A stretch of DNA of 11,368 nucleotides from JBMOGA01 sp049318625 (GCA_049318625.1 JBMOGA010000088.1:1-11368); one strand, 5' to 3'. Positions 1-7,209 are shown, counted from the stretch's first letter. The notes: generated from the sequence alone by a model not told the origin. Made by a program: numbers and translations.

Positions 1-54
1 GCCGGGGTCAATATTGCAGTTCGGTCCGGGGTCAAAGTTCCAATCCGATTGACA
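1..54. mobile_element. Terminus of an IS21-family-like insertion sequence (partial)
   Basis: The ten-base unit CCGGGGTCAA occurs twice, at 2-11 and 26-35, 24 bases apart. The sequence then ends in GATTGACA at 47-54; read on the other strand the end is TGTCAATC. Internal repeats of the TTGACCCC kind close to a TGT...ACA end are typical of IS21-family (istA/istB) elements, where they act as transposase-binding repeats. No istA or istB coding sequence is inside the window, so the body of the element would lie to the left of base 1. The exact outer boundary is inferred from the TGACA end; no target-site duplication can be checked. Confidence 0.55.
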
Positions 55-295
55 TCATGGAGCGGACCACCCCCCGGGGTGAAATAAAACGTATGCGGAC
101 GACGCGGGTCCGGATGTACCCCCACCCACGCCACGCGCGGCTGCTCACCCCGGCAAATCTGATCGATACAACTCTGTAGCTTGCTGCTTGGGTGACCCCG
201 CCAGCAGTGACGCAATACCCTCAAGAGCTGCCAGCGGCCCAATGGCAGCCTTGGGCCATATTCGGCCGTCCAATCTCCTCAAACCTCACCAAGGC
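55..295. other. Non-coding stretch between IS end and operon end
   Basis: This 241-base stretch follows the last operon gene and contains no gene I can support. On the minus strand one reading frame stays open from a stop near 278 to the left edge. It runs through the IS-like end without a good start codon or ribosome binding site, so it is either chance or a remnant of a gene cut by the insertion. There is a short inverted repeat GGCC-N6-GGCC just after the operon. No clear hairpin followed by a T-run marks a terminator. Confidence 0.3.
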
Positions 296-1120
296 TCAAA
301 CGATCCTCGGCGCGGGTCCGGTATAGCTCCACGTCAGGTTCCGTGGGATCGGGCCCTTGTTCCGCAGGCCGGATTGGCTCTCCTCCCAGGCATGGGCGAG
401 GATGCCGACGGAGCGCGATATGGCGAACAGGCCACGGCAGAGCTGGGGGGCAAAGCCCAGTTCGGCGAAAATGACCGCCGTCGCCCCGTCGATATTCATC
501 GGAACGCGAAGGCCGCCGCGCCGAGCGGCCAGCAGGTCTTCGATCGCCCGCCCGATGGCCGCGAAGCGACCGGACACGACCCCGGATACGACCGCTTCGT
601 CCACGAGTGCGAGAAGACGCGGTGCCCGCGGATCGATGGGATGGAACCGATGCCCGAAGCCGGGCACGTGTGTCACGCCCGTGGCGTTCAGCCGATCGAT
701 CGCGGCGGCGACAGCTGCCGCAAGGCTCTCCTGCGTCTTGCCGTCGTCTATGCTCGCATCGATCTCGGCATAAAGGGCGACGGTTTGCTCCCCCGCACCG
801 CCATGCACGTCGCCGAGGACGTTGATCGCAGAGGCCATCGCGTTATTGATGCCCACTCCGCAGGTGATGGCCATGCGGGCGATCGCAATCGAGGGGGCTT
901 GAGGCCCATGGTCGACGGCGGCCACGAGTGCGTGTTCGAGGAGCTTCGCGGCACGGGGATCGGGCAGTTCACCGCGCGTCAGCAGCCAAATCATCTGTGC
1001 AAAGCTCACCTGTCCGATCAGGTCCTCTATCGCGTAGCCGCGATAACGAATTGTGCCCGGCTGCATCTCGATGATCGACGTGGTCCACCAATCTTCCGGT
1101 TTGGTGCTTTCGCCTGTCAT
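296..1120 (-). CDS. Citryl-CoA lyase / citrate synthase-like protein
   Basis: This 274-residue protein belongs to the citrate synthase superfamily. Near the N-terminus, RYRGYAIEDL (about 25-34) matches the usual substrate-entry segment. The three catalytic positions known for citrate synthase are all visible: His106 in VHGGAGE, His157 in GFGHRFHP, and Asp211 in PMNIDGA. An arginine follows in the ISRSVGILAH segment. It is much shorter than housekeeping citrate synthase (about 430 residues) and matches the short stand-alone form often named citryl-CoA lyase, which splits or makes a 3-hydroxyacyl-CoA from acetyl-CoA and an oxoacid. The ATG overlaps the stop of the upstream CoA-transferase gene as ATGA, implying coupled translation. 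Together the pair would activate an acid to its CoA ester and then cleave it. Which reaction runs here (lyase, or condensation to a methylcitrate-like product) cannot be read from the sequence. The superfamily is certain; the substrate is not. Confidence 0.88.
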   Translation of the reverse strand: MTGESTKPEDWWTTSIIEMQPGTIRYRGYAIEDLIGQVSFAQMIWLLTRGELPDPRAAKLLEHALVAAVDHGPQAPSIAIARMAITCGVGINNAMASAINVLGDVHGGAGEQTVALYAEIDASIDDGKTQESLAAAVAAAIDRLNATGVTHVPGFGHRFHPIDPRAPRLLALVDEAVVSGVVSGRFAAIGRAIEDLLAARRGGLRVPMNIDGATAVIFAELGFAPQLCRGLFAISRSVGILAHAWEESQSGLRNKGPIPRNLTWSYTGPAPRIV

Positions 1121-2361
1121 GGGCCTTGACTGTCCTTCCTGAGAGGGGCGCTCGCGGGGCTCTTGGCGACGCCGGCGTCTTTCAGACGCGCGATGTCCGC
1201 ATCGCTGTACCCGATCCGTGACAACCAGCGATCCGTGTCCTGCCCCAGCGTCGGGGGCAAACTCGGACTTGGGAACGGCTGGTCGAGGCGGAAGCCGGGG
1301 CGGGTGATCCGCATCGGTTGGTCTGCCGCATTCGCTATCGGCAAACGCTCCACGAAGTCGCGCGCGACCAGGTGCGGCTCATCGAGGACTTGCGGGACGC
1401 TCAGCACGCAGCCGGCCGGCACGCCGTTGTCGTTCAAGAGCCGCTCCCACTCCTCGGCGGAACGCAGCGCCAGCGCAGATTCAAGCTCGGTCCTGAGTGC
1501 AACGCGATGGATTTTCCGATCTTGGCGATCCGCAAACAGAGGATGAGACTTGAGGTCCGGACGGCCGACGAGATCGCAAAGGGTTTCGAACTGCTTCTGC
1601 TCGTTGGCGGCGATATTGAGCGGGCCGCTGGCGGTTCTGAACGTTCCTGACGGTGCGGCCGTGAAGTTCTCGTTACCCATCGGCCGAGGGGTGACGCCAG
1701 CATTCAAGTAGTTCGATACCACCCAGCCCATGGCCGCGAGGGTCGATTCCAGCAGTGAGACATCGATGCGGCGGCCGCGGCCCGTCGTCTTCTGTTCAAC
1801 GAGGGCCGCGGAGATGGCGAAGGCGGCCGTCAAGCCCGCGATCGTATCGCAGACCGGAAAGCCGGTGCGCAGCGGCGCCGATTGGGCATCACCGGTGACG
1901 CTCATTGCGCCGGACAAGCCCTGCACGATCTGGTCGTACGCCGGCCGTCCGGCCCACGGGCCGTCCTGGCCGAAGCCTGAAATGGCGCAATAAACAAGCC
2001 GCGGATTGCTGCGAGACAGCATCTCGAAGGAGAGACCCAGCCGCGCCATCACGCCCGGTCGAAAGTTCTCCAAGACGACATCGGAGATTTCGACGAGCTT
2101 CAAGAACGCGCTTTTGCCGTCCTCGGATTTGAGATCAAGGGCGACGGATTGCTTGCCTGCGTTGACGGCGACGAACGACAAACCCATAAGTTTGGCGGAC
2201 ATATCGGCATCGGCGCCGAGCTTGCGGGCGAGGTCGCCACCCGACGGATGCTCTATCTTGATGACCTCGGCGCCGAGGCGCGCGAGATTGTAACCGCAGA
2301 ACGGGCCGGCCAGAACGTTGGTGAGGTCGACGATCCGCACACCCGCGAGAGGGAGTGACAT
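1117..2361 (-). CDS. Class III (CaiB/BaiF) CoA-transferase
   Basis: This 414-residue protein is a family III CoA-transferase, which moves CoA between carboxylic acids through an enzyme aspartyl-CoA anhydride. The N-terminus is the standard LAGVRIVDLTNVLAGP, followed by LARLGAEVIKIE, the NFRPGV segment (about 99-104) and GRPAYDQIVQGLSG (138-151). The catalytic aspartate is most likely Asp172 in GFPVCDTIAGL, close to Asp169 of formyl-CoA transferase. I chose the ATG at 2361 because it gives the usual N-terminus and its first base is shared with the last base of the upstream regulator's TGA stop (TGATG). A longer reading to 2397 would only add 12 atypical residues. The partner lyase overlaps its 3' end by four bases, so it probably supplies the thioester that the lyase uses. 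Donor and acceptor acids cannot be predicted. Confidence 0.93.
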   Translation of the reverse strand: MSLPLAGVRIVDLTNVLAGPFCGYNLARLGAEVIKIEHPSGGDLARKLGADADMSAKLMGLSFVAVNAGKQSVALDLKSEDGKSAFLKLVEISDVVLENFRPGVMARLGLSFEMLSRSNPRLVYCAISGFGQDGPWAGRPAYDQIVQGLSGAMSVTGDAQSAPLRTGFPVCDTIAGLTAAFAISAALVEQKTTGRGRRIDVSLLESTLAAMGWVVSNYLNAGVTPRPMGNENFTAAPSGTFRTASGPLNIAANEQKQFETLCDLVGRPDLKSHPLFADRQDRKIHRVALRTELESALALRSAEEWERLLNDNGVPAGCVLSVPQVLDEPHLVARDFVERLPIANAADQPMRITRPGFRLDQPFPSPSLPPTLGQDTDRWLSRIGYSDADIARLKDAGVAKSPASAPLRKDSQGP

Positions 2362-3113
2362 CAGATGCCGCCCCGCGCCTTCTTCTGAGGGTGCCAAGGG
2401 TAGTCCCCTCCCAATTGCTTCGTCACGGCCGCTGCAGCTTGGCGCACGATCACCTTGAACTGTGGGATTTGTGGCTCAAAGCGATTAAGTATGCCCGCTA
2501 AGGTCAGCGCACCGACGAATTCATTGTTCGGCCCGTAGATGGGCGCAGAGACACTGGCGACATCCGGGTCGCGCTCGCCCAAAGTCGCGACCACGTATTC
2601 GGTCCCGATGTCGCTTGCGTAGGGCGTGGGTTGGCCGAGAGCGAACGACACGACATGACCGGCCGAGCCTTTGTCGAGGGGAGACGTTTCGCCCTCTTCG
2701 ACGTGGCTGCGCGCCGAGCGCGGGGAATTCATGCGATACAGACAAATCCGCTCTCGGCTCCTGGCGACCCAAAACGACGCGCTCTCCTGGGTGATCGAAA
2801 CGAGGGCCTCCAACGCCGGGCGAATGATCGTCTCAATCTCGAGGCTTTGGCGATAGGCCGAGCCGAGGCGCCACAGAGACGGGCCAAGGCTATACTCGCC
2901 GTGCGCGTTCTTCTTGAGATATCCGAAGCGCTCCAGTGAAACGGCCAACCGCAAGATCGTCGCTTTGGAGAGACCGGTTTTGAGGGCGAGTTCCTTGAGC
3001 GTGAGACGAGCCTGAGCGTTGCCAAGGGCATCAACGATCGTCAAGGCGCGCTCTACGGCTTCAACTCCCAATCTGTCATCGATTTGGGCGTCATCTGAGC
3101 GAGGAGACTTCAT
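2361..3113 (-). CDS. IclR-family transcriptional regulator
   Basis: This is an IclR-type regulator of about 250 residues. The N-terminal winged helix-turn-helix begins at VEAVERALTIVDALG, with the recognition-helix region KTGLSKATILRLAVSLERFGYL and the wing ending EYSLGPSLWRLG. The C-terminal IclR effector-binding domain follows, with DKGSAGHVV and VSAPIYGPNNEFVGALTLAG. IclR proteins usually bind a small carboxylate or aromatic effector and control the neighbouring catabolic genes. It lies inside the operon, between the ureohydrolase and CoA-transferase genes, so it would be made together with the enzymes it probably controls. Start: ATG at 3113 has a weak GAAAG upstream. A TTG at 3155 in the same frame would add 14 residues but has no ribosome binding site; it cannot be excluded, and it would shorten the gap to the upstream stop from 45 to 3 bases. 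Activator or repressor is not determinable. Confidence 0.92.
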   Translation of the reverse strand: MKSPRSDDAQIDDRLGVEAVERALTIVDALGNAQARLTLKELALKTGLSKATILRLAVSLERFGYLKKNAHGEYSLGPSLWRLGSAYRQSLEIETIIRPALEALVSITQESASFWVARSRERICLYRMNSPRSARSHVEEGETSPLDKGSAGHVVSFALGQPTPYASDIGTEYVVATLGERDPDVASVSAPIYGPNNEFVGALTLAGILNRFEPQIPQFKVIVRQAAAAVTKQLGGDYPWHPQKKARGGI

Positions 3114-3158
3114 GCTGTCGCTTTCATTTGCAGAAGATGCCGACGTGTCCGTCAATCG

Positions 3159-4193
3159 TCAGGGGCCAAGGCGACCCGCGGCTGGGCCGCTCCAACGATC
3201 CTGGCTTGGTCGGAGAAATCTTGATCTCAGCACCTCCAGCAGCAGTCGGGCGGCGATCGCGTCCGACCGCCCCGACGGATCGAGTGGTGGTGAAACTTCA
3301 ACGAAGTCCAATCCGCAGAACGGCGCGGACGAAAGGTACGTCAAGAGGTCAAGGTACTGACGGGGTGTGATCTCGCTGTGTACGATCGAACCGGTTCCGG
3401 GCAGAAATCCGGCATCGAGAGCGTCCACATCTATGCTGAGATATATGGAGTCGCAGCCTCGCAACGCTTGCGCCAACGCGCGGGCTGCGACTTCGCGCGA
3501 GCCGAGCTTGTGCCAATCTTCGGCTGTTATGATGAGGCCGCCCATGTCTTCGATCGCGGCGACGTCGGTTCCGTCGACCCAACCCGCGATGCCAATCCAG
3601 ACCATGTTTTCGCGCGCGATGTTGGGAAGCTCCGATACCCTTCGGGCGTTCGTGGCGTGATTGAAGCGTCCCCACGCGCCGAGTTGATCGCCGAAGTCCA
3701 GATGCCCGTCGATCTGAATGTAGCCGAACCGTTTGAGCGGATGGCGTTGCGCCAAGGCTTCAGAGACGCCCCGGCACGCCGGATAACTATTGAAATGATC
3801 GCCGCCAACGGCCACGGGCAGAGCACCGGCAAGGGCTGCAGAGCGCGTGTAGGCGGCTATGCCGGCCATCGTCGCCTCGACGTTCTCTTCGTCGATCGGC
3901 GCATCACCGAGATCGGTGAAGGCTGCGAGATCAGCGACCTGCACGAGCGCCCCCTGGCGGACATCGTGGAGACCGCCGTCGCCGGCATCGCTCGTTATGC
4001 GGTGCATCAGTGTGCTCGTCGTTCTCCTGAGCGCCCGCGGACCGAAACGTGTCCCGATGCGACTCGTGTGGGTTGCATCCGACGGCATGCCGATGAACGC
4101 CAGCCCATTCGGCGTCAAGGAGTCGAACCCGCCGCGCGGTACCCCGAAAAAGGTCGCTTCCGACGCATGGAAAACGATAGGGTCTTCATCCAT
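3159..4193 (-). CDS. Ureohydrolase (arginase/agmatinase family), intact active site
   Basis: This enzyme of about 344 residues belongs to the binuclear-manganese ureohydrolase family, which hydrolyses guanidino or related C=N bonds, often releasing urea. Counting from the ATG at 4193, all the usual metal ligands are present: His133 in VGGDHF, Asp162/His164/Asp166 in IDGHLDFGD, and Asp255/Asp257 in LSIDVDALD. The conserved EVSP glutamate is Glu299. Three segments differ from agmatinase: DAGF replaces DPAF, IVHSEITP replaces the usual PxPGGLTP segment, and NHATNARRV stands where HGTPFR is usual. The substrate is therefore probably not arginine or agmatine. The chosen start has GAGG six bases upstream and overlaps the preceding gene by 8 bases; an upstream ATG at 4259 would overlap by 74 bases and adds a low-complexity Ser/Thr/Arg stretch. 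It follows three degenerate relatives in the same operon. Confidence 0.92.
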   Translation of the reverse strand: MDEDPIVFHASEATFFGVPRGGFDSLTPNGLAFIGMPSDATHTSRIGTRFGPRALRRTTSTLMHRITSDAGDGGLHDVRQGALVQVADLAAFTDLGDAPIDEENVEATMAGIAAYTRSAALAGALPVAVGGDHFNSYPACRGVSEALAQRHPLKRFGYIQIDGHLDFGDQLGAWGRFNHATNARRVSELPNIARENMVWIGIAGWVDGTDVAAIEDMGGLIITAEDWHKLGSREVAARALAQALRGCDSIYLSIDVDALDAGFLPGTGSIVHSEITPRQYLDLLTYLSSAPFCGLDFVEVSPPLDPSGRSDAIAARLLLEVLRSRFLRPSQDRWSGPAAGRLGP

Positions 4194-4953
4194 GGGCGGC
4201 CTCGGCAGGCCGGAGCGCGTCGAGGTAGCCATAGATGAGATCGAGGACCGCCGTGACAACCAGGCGCTGGGCGGTCTTCACCGTCGCAAGGCCGGCACGC
4301 GTCGGTTCGAGGCCCGTCACGGCAATGCCGGCCAGTGACGCGGTTCCGAGTAGACGCACCCGCTTGCGGATGTCCGAGAGGGACAGCCCCGAGAAGCGCG
4401 CACGCGGGGTTGCACCATGCCAGGTCGAGGCAACCGATGCCAAGTCGATCGCAACGAGCAGGCGCGCGTCATCGGACGGAAGCCACTCCCCGTCGAGCAC
4501 CGTCAGAGTGACCGATCGGCCGAGCCCGGCTTCCATCCCTCGGCGCATCGGCGCGGCGTGACGGGTCGCTCCGCCGAGCATCATGGGCAGTGCCCCCTGC
4601 CTGCATATGGCGGACGCTACGTGTGCGATCGAAGCCTCCACATCGACAGGGGAGCGGCCGAAGTCGATGTCGCCCAGGTCGACGATACGCCCAGCCACCT
4701 TCGTACTGTCGAGGATCCGTCGCTGGTCGATATCCATTGCCGCTTTCATGTTCGACGTGAAGTGGGATCCGAAATAGCTCGAGGTTTCCCGCAAGCTCAG
4801 CGGCCCGAGTGTCGTATCCTGGGTGCCGGTTCCGATCGGCGCGCCGAACACGGCGATCCTGCCGGCTCCGACGTCCGCAAGCTGACGAACAGGGCCCCGC
4901 ATGAAGGGAAGATGCCCGGCCATGCGCGGAACCGCCGTGTCTCTCAGCGACAT
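4186..4953 (-). CDS. Degenerate ureohydrolase-fold protein C (probable pseudoenzyme)
   Basis: This 255-residue protein keeps the outline of the arginase fold but not its active site. The N-terminal strand RIAVFGAPIGTGTQ (32-45) and VDLGDIDFG (91-99) match ureohydrolases. The GGDHS position reads GGATR (127-131), so the metal-binding His is gone. LDGEWL (153-158) stands where DAHxD is expected, keeping one Asp but replacing His and the second Asp. VAIDLAS (167-173) replaces SxDxD, keeping Asp170 only. VTGLEP (212-217) has lost the ExxP glutamate. The stretch between the GG motif and the last Asp is about 43 residues rather than the usual 120 or so. A perfect GGAGG lies six bases before the ATG, and the gene overlaps both neighbours, so it looks expressed and not like a broken relic. 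A structural or regulatory subunit for the intact ureohydrolase is my inference. Confidence 0.75.
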   Translation of the reverse strand: MSLRDTAVPRMAGHLPFMRGPVRQLADVGAGRIAVFGAPIGTGTQDTTLGPLSLRETSSYFGSHFTSNMKAAMDIDQRRILDSTKVAGRIVDLGDIDFGRSPVDVEASIAHVASAICRQGALPMMLGGATRHAAPMRRGMEAGLGRSVTLTVLDGEWLPSDDARLLVAIDLASVASTWHGATPRARFSGLSLSDIRKRVRLLGTASLAGIAVTGLEPTRAGLATVKTAQRLVVTAVLDLIYGYLDALRPAEAAHG

Positions 4954-5615
4954 GGCTGTCCTCCGATGCAGTGGGCCGCGAGACCTTCGAGGACGTGGAC
5001 CGCAAAGGATGCTTCGCAGCGCCCCCCGACGTCGAGATCGGGCGCTACGCCGAACAGGTGGACAGCTCCGATCCGTTCGGACGGAATGTCGACAAGACCA
5101 CGCAAGACGGCGGACTTTCGTTGTGGCTCACACCTGACATCGAGAAGGGGAGCAAGATCGAGCAGAAGGGCGAATCGTTTTTCGTCCGACAGCGGACGCC
5201 AGGGCGTGGCCATTTGCCGTGTAAGCCCGCTGCTCAGACAGTCCCCCAAGGGGAATGGGAGCTTCCGCCCACCGACGACGATCGGAATGGCACCCGCCCT
5301 GACGATCAGGTCGAGCTGCCGTTTGAGGGCCTGTTCCTGCCTGACGGGTTCGAGGGGAAAAACGTTCAGGTCGCCGAGATCAAGACAACGGCCCTGCGGC
5401 CCCACGGGCGGCTTGACGCTGGCAGCAGCGGACGCGTAGCGAATTTGCCGGGCGGCGAACCGCTTTCCGAACCGGCCTCGATCGCCATGATCGAGGAACA
5501 GTCCGACCATGGCGGCGTCGCCCGGCCGCAGGTCCTCCACGTCGGCGATCTGTGCTCCGAGAAACGTCGGAACACCGATTATCGGGACTTCAGCGGTTCG
5601 GAGCGGCGACATCAT
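4944..5615 (-). CDS. Degenerate ureohydrolase-fold protein B (probable pseudoenzyme)
   Basis: This 223-residue protein is the shortest of the four. IIGVPTFLG (12-20), the later RFGKRFAARQIR, and LDLGDLNVF (78-86) resemble the N-terminal half of a ureohydrolase. The pattern AGAIPIVVGG (107-116) then leads to RKL where DHS is expected, removing the first manganese ligand. LLLDLAPLLD (150-159) replaces SxDxDxxD and keeps one aligned Asp (153). FGVAPDLD (188-195) replaces the EvxPxxD segment without the Glu. Only about 37 residues separate the GG motif from this Asp, so the central block that carries DAHxD appears deleted. The start overlaps the upstream stop as ATGA and the frame is free of interruptions with strong GC third positions, so it is a maintained gene. 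No catalysis of the family type is expected; a partner role is inferred from position and coupling. Confidence 0.7.
   Translation of the reverse strand: MMSPLRTAEVPIIGVPTFLGAQIADVEDLRPGDAAMVGLFLDHGDRGRFGKRFAARQIRYASAAASVKPPVGPQGRCLDLGDLNVFPLEPVRQEQALKRQLDLIVRAGAIPIVVGGRKLPFPLGDCLSSGLTRQMATPWRPLSDEKRFALLLDLAPLLDVRCEPQRKSAVLRGLVDIPSERIGAVHLFGVAPDLDVGGRCEASFAVHVLEGLAAHCIGGQPCR
4954..4964 (-). promoter_or_regulatory. Strong ribosome binding site for degenerate ureohydrolase C
   Basis: On the minus strand GGAGG (4964-4960) sits six bases before the ATG at 4953. It is the best Shine-Dalgarno sequence in the operon and lies inside the 3' end of the preceding gene. Such a site argues that the gene is translated and fixes its start. 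Confidence 0.7.
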
Positions 5616-6391
5616 GAGGGCGCATCTGCCGTGAGGCTGCCGACGACCATGTCGATGGCTTCGGCGAACAGCAGTTCGCTATGTCCGCGGGAATCTCTGT
5701 CGGGAGCCAGATTGGCGATCGCCACCCCGTCGACCGCCGACTGGGCCGTCACAGCCTGAACGGCGGCCAGAAACTCGAGCGGCGTCACTCCGCCGACGTT
5801 TAGTCCGTGGGATCCGGCTGCAAACCCGGTATCGATTACGTCTGCATCCATGATGCAGGTCGTCCGGCCGAGGGGGGCCGTTCCGATTGCAGCTGCCATG
5901 CGCTCCGGTAGCGGAGCCGCGCCGGTCGACGCTACGATCGTACCGCCGGCATCCCTCCACCGCCGGACCGTTGCTGCGGACAACAGATCGTGCGAGCCGA
6001 TGGCGACCAGCTTTTTGCCGGCGAGGAGATGGGACGGCAAATCGAGCCGGGCGGAGAACAGAACGACAGTCTCCACCGCCTCCGCTCGCGCGACTTCGAC
6101 GGCTTGCGTGAGTGTTCCTCCGACGAGAATAGGCCGTCCCGACCGCTGCCGGATCGCTGCGCAAACCCGACCGCAGTCGGCGTCCGCGTCTCCGAGATCG
6201 AGGCCTTTGCTTTCTTTACCCGGGGGCGACGTATACCAGCTCGCGTCGCGGACGGCCTGCGCCTGCGAACGAAAGTCGGTGAGGCCGAAGAGTACCGCTA
6301 TCCCTGCACGCACGTCCGCCAGCGTTGCTGCTTCGAAGCCGCGGAGCGGCCGGTCCGCGGTGCCGTAGCGATGGATCAGCCGGGCCGGCAT
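5612..6391 (-). CDS. Degenerate ureohydrolase-fold protein A (probable pseudoenzyme)
   Basis: This 259-residue protein is the best-preserved of the three decayed paralogues. GLDLGDADAD (63-72) matches the DxGDv strand. SGRPILVGGTLT (84-95) has the GGDHS frame with His replaced. LFSARLDLP (111-119) aligns with DAHxD and keeps only the last Asp (117), with Ser and Arg where Asp and His should be. MDADVIDTGF (181-190) aligns well with SxDxDxxDPAF and keeps both metal-type Asp residues (182, 184), followed by GGVTPLEF. ANLAPDRD (226-233) replaces EvxPxxD, losing the Glu. Three of six metal ligands are missing, so normal two-manganese catalysis is unlikely, although one weak metal site could remain. 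The ATG lies one base beyond the permease stop, with AAAGG six bases upstream. Confidence 0.75.
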   Translation of the reverse strand: MPARLIHRYGTADRPLRGFEAATLADVRAGIAVLFGLTDFRSQAQAVRDASWYTSPPGKESKGLDLGDADADCGRVCAAIRQRSGRPILVGGTLTQAVEVARAEAVETVVLFSARLDLPSHLLAGKKLVAIGSHDLLSAATVRRWRDAGGTIVASTGAAPLPERMAAAIGTAPLGRTTCIMDADVIDTGFAAGSHGLNVGGVTPLEFLAAVQAVTAQSAVDGVAIANLAPDRDSRGHSELLFAEAIDMVVGSLTADAPS

Positions 6392-6392
6392 C

Positions 6393-7205
6393 TCAGGCCT
6401 TTCTGCTTGCGGCTTTGCTGATGAGCTGCACAGCCGCCAGCGCAGCGACTGAAACGACGATCAGACACGTCGAGATCGCCGCGATCGTCGGGTCGATCTG
6501 ATCGCGGAGGGCATTGAACATCCGCCGGGTGATTGTCGCGTTCTCGCCACCGGAAACGAACATCGCGACGACGACCTCATCGAGCGACGTGATGAAGGCC
6601 AGGAAGGCGCCCGTGAGGACAGCGAAGCGAATCTGCGGCAGCGTGATGGTCAGAAATGCGCGCGCCCTCGAAGCACCCATACTGCGGGCAGCGATCTCCT
6701 GGGTCATGTCGTAATTGCGGAGGCTGGACAGAACGGTGACGATGACGAATGGCACGGCCAGCGCCGTATGGGCAACGACGACGCCCATCAGCGTATAGTT
6801 CAGGTCGATGAGGGCATAGAGATGGAATACCCCCACCGCCACGAGGATCGACGGGACGACGATGGGCATCAGTGCCAGGATCTGCAGCCGATTTCGCACT
6901 CGCTCCGACGCGCAGTGCATACCGTACGCCGCGAGCGTACCGATCGGCGTCGCCACGAGTGTGGTGAGGACGGCTGCCGCGAGCGAGGTCCGCGTGGCGT
7001 TCATCCAAGCTTCCGAGCCGAAGTACTCGCGGTACCATCGGAGCGACCAGGTCTTGGGCGGGAACTCGAGGTATTGTGAATCCGAGAACGACATAGGAAT
7101 GACGATCAGGGTCGGCAGCATAAGGTACAGCAGCACGAGCGCCCCGTAGATCGCGAGGCCACGCTCCGTCCAACGCGACTGCCCCGGGAGTTTCTCGACT
7201 GCCAT
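6393..7205 (-). CDS. ABC transporter permease, polyamine/opine type (PotC-like)
   Basis: This 270-residue inner-membrane protein is the second permease of the importer. Six hydrophobic segments can be seen, at about 17-38, 74-96, 107-130, 137-160, 195-220 and 242-263. The cytoplasmic coupling loop reads EIAARSMGASRARAF...LP (about 169-190), the EAA loop through which such permeases contact the ATPase. LMLPTLIVIPMSFS near the first helix is typical of spermidine/putrescine PotC-type permeases. The ATG at 7205 has GAGG a few bases before it, overlapping the region of the upstream permease's TAG stop. The three ureohydrolase-like genes begin two bases after its own stop. The family is clear, but the transported compound is not identified; the context suggests a nitrogen-rich or guanidino/amidine solute. 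Confidence 0.93.
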   Translation of the reverse strand: MAVEKLPGQSRWTERGLAIYGALVLLYLMLPTLIVIPMSFSDSQYLEFPPKTWSLRWYREYFGSEAWMNATRTSLAAAVLTTLVATPIGTLAAYGMHCASERVRNRLQILALMPIVVPSILVAVGVFHLYALIDLNYTLMGVVVAHTALAVPFVIVTVLSSLRNYDMTQEIAARSMGASRARAFLTITLPQIRFAVLTGAFLAFITSLDEVVVAMFVSGGENATITRRMFNALRDQIDPTIAAISTCLIVVSVAALAAVQLISKAASRKA

Positions 7206-7209
7206 CGCT

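Noticed and set aside
200..295. Terminator after the operon
   Set aside because: Only a four-base inverted repeat (GGCC-N6-GGCC) with no T-run is present, which is too weak to call.
188..1129. Long plus-strand open frame of 313 codons
   Set aside because: It is antisense to the citryl-CoA-lyase-like gene, has no family features and has a composition typical of high-GC shadow frames.
3378..4238. Plus-strand open frame of 286 codons
   Set aside because: It is antisense to the intact ureohydrolase, which carries all family motifs.
4417..5759. Two long plus-strand open frames opposite the degenerate ureohydrolase genes
   Set aside because: The minus-strand frames have good ribosome binding sites, start/stop overlaps with neighbours and ureohydrolase-like motifs; the plus-strand frames have none of these.
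4186..6391. The three degenerate genes as pseudogenes or one gene broken by frameshifts
   Set aside because: Each has its own start with a ribosome binding site or ATGA coupling, an uninterrupted frame, and its own copy of the N-terminal fold segments, so they are separate maintained genes and not fragments of one.
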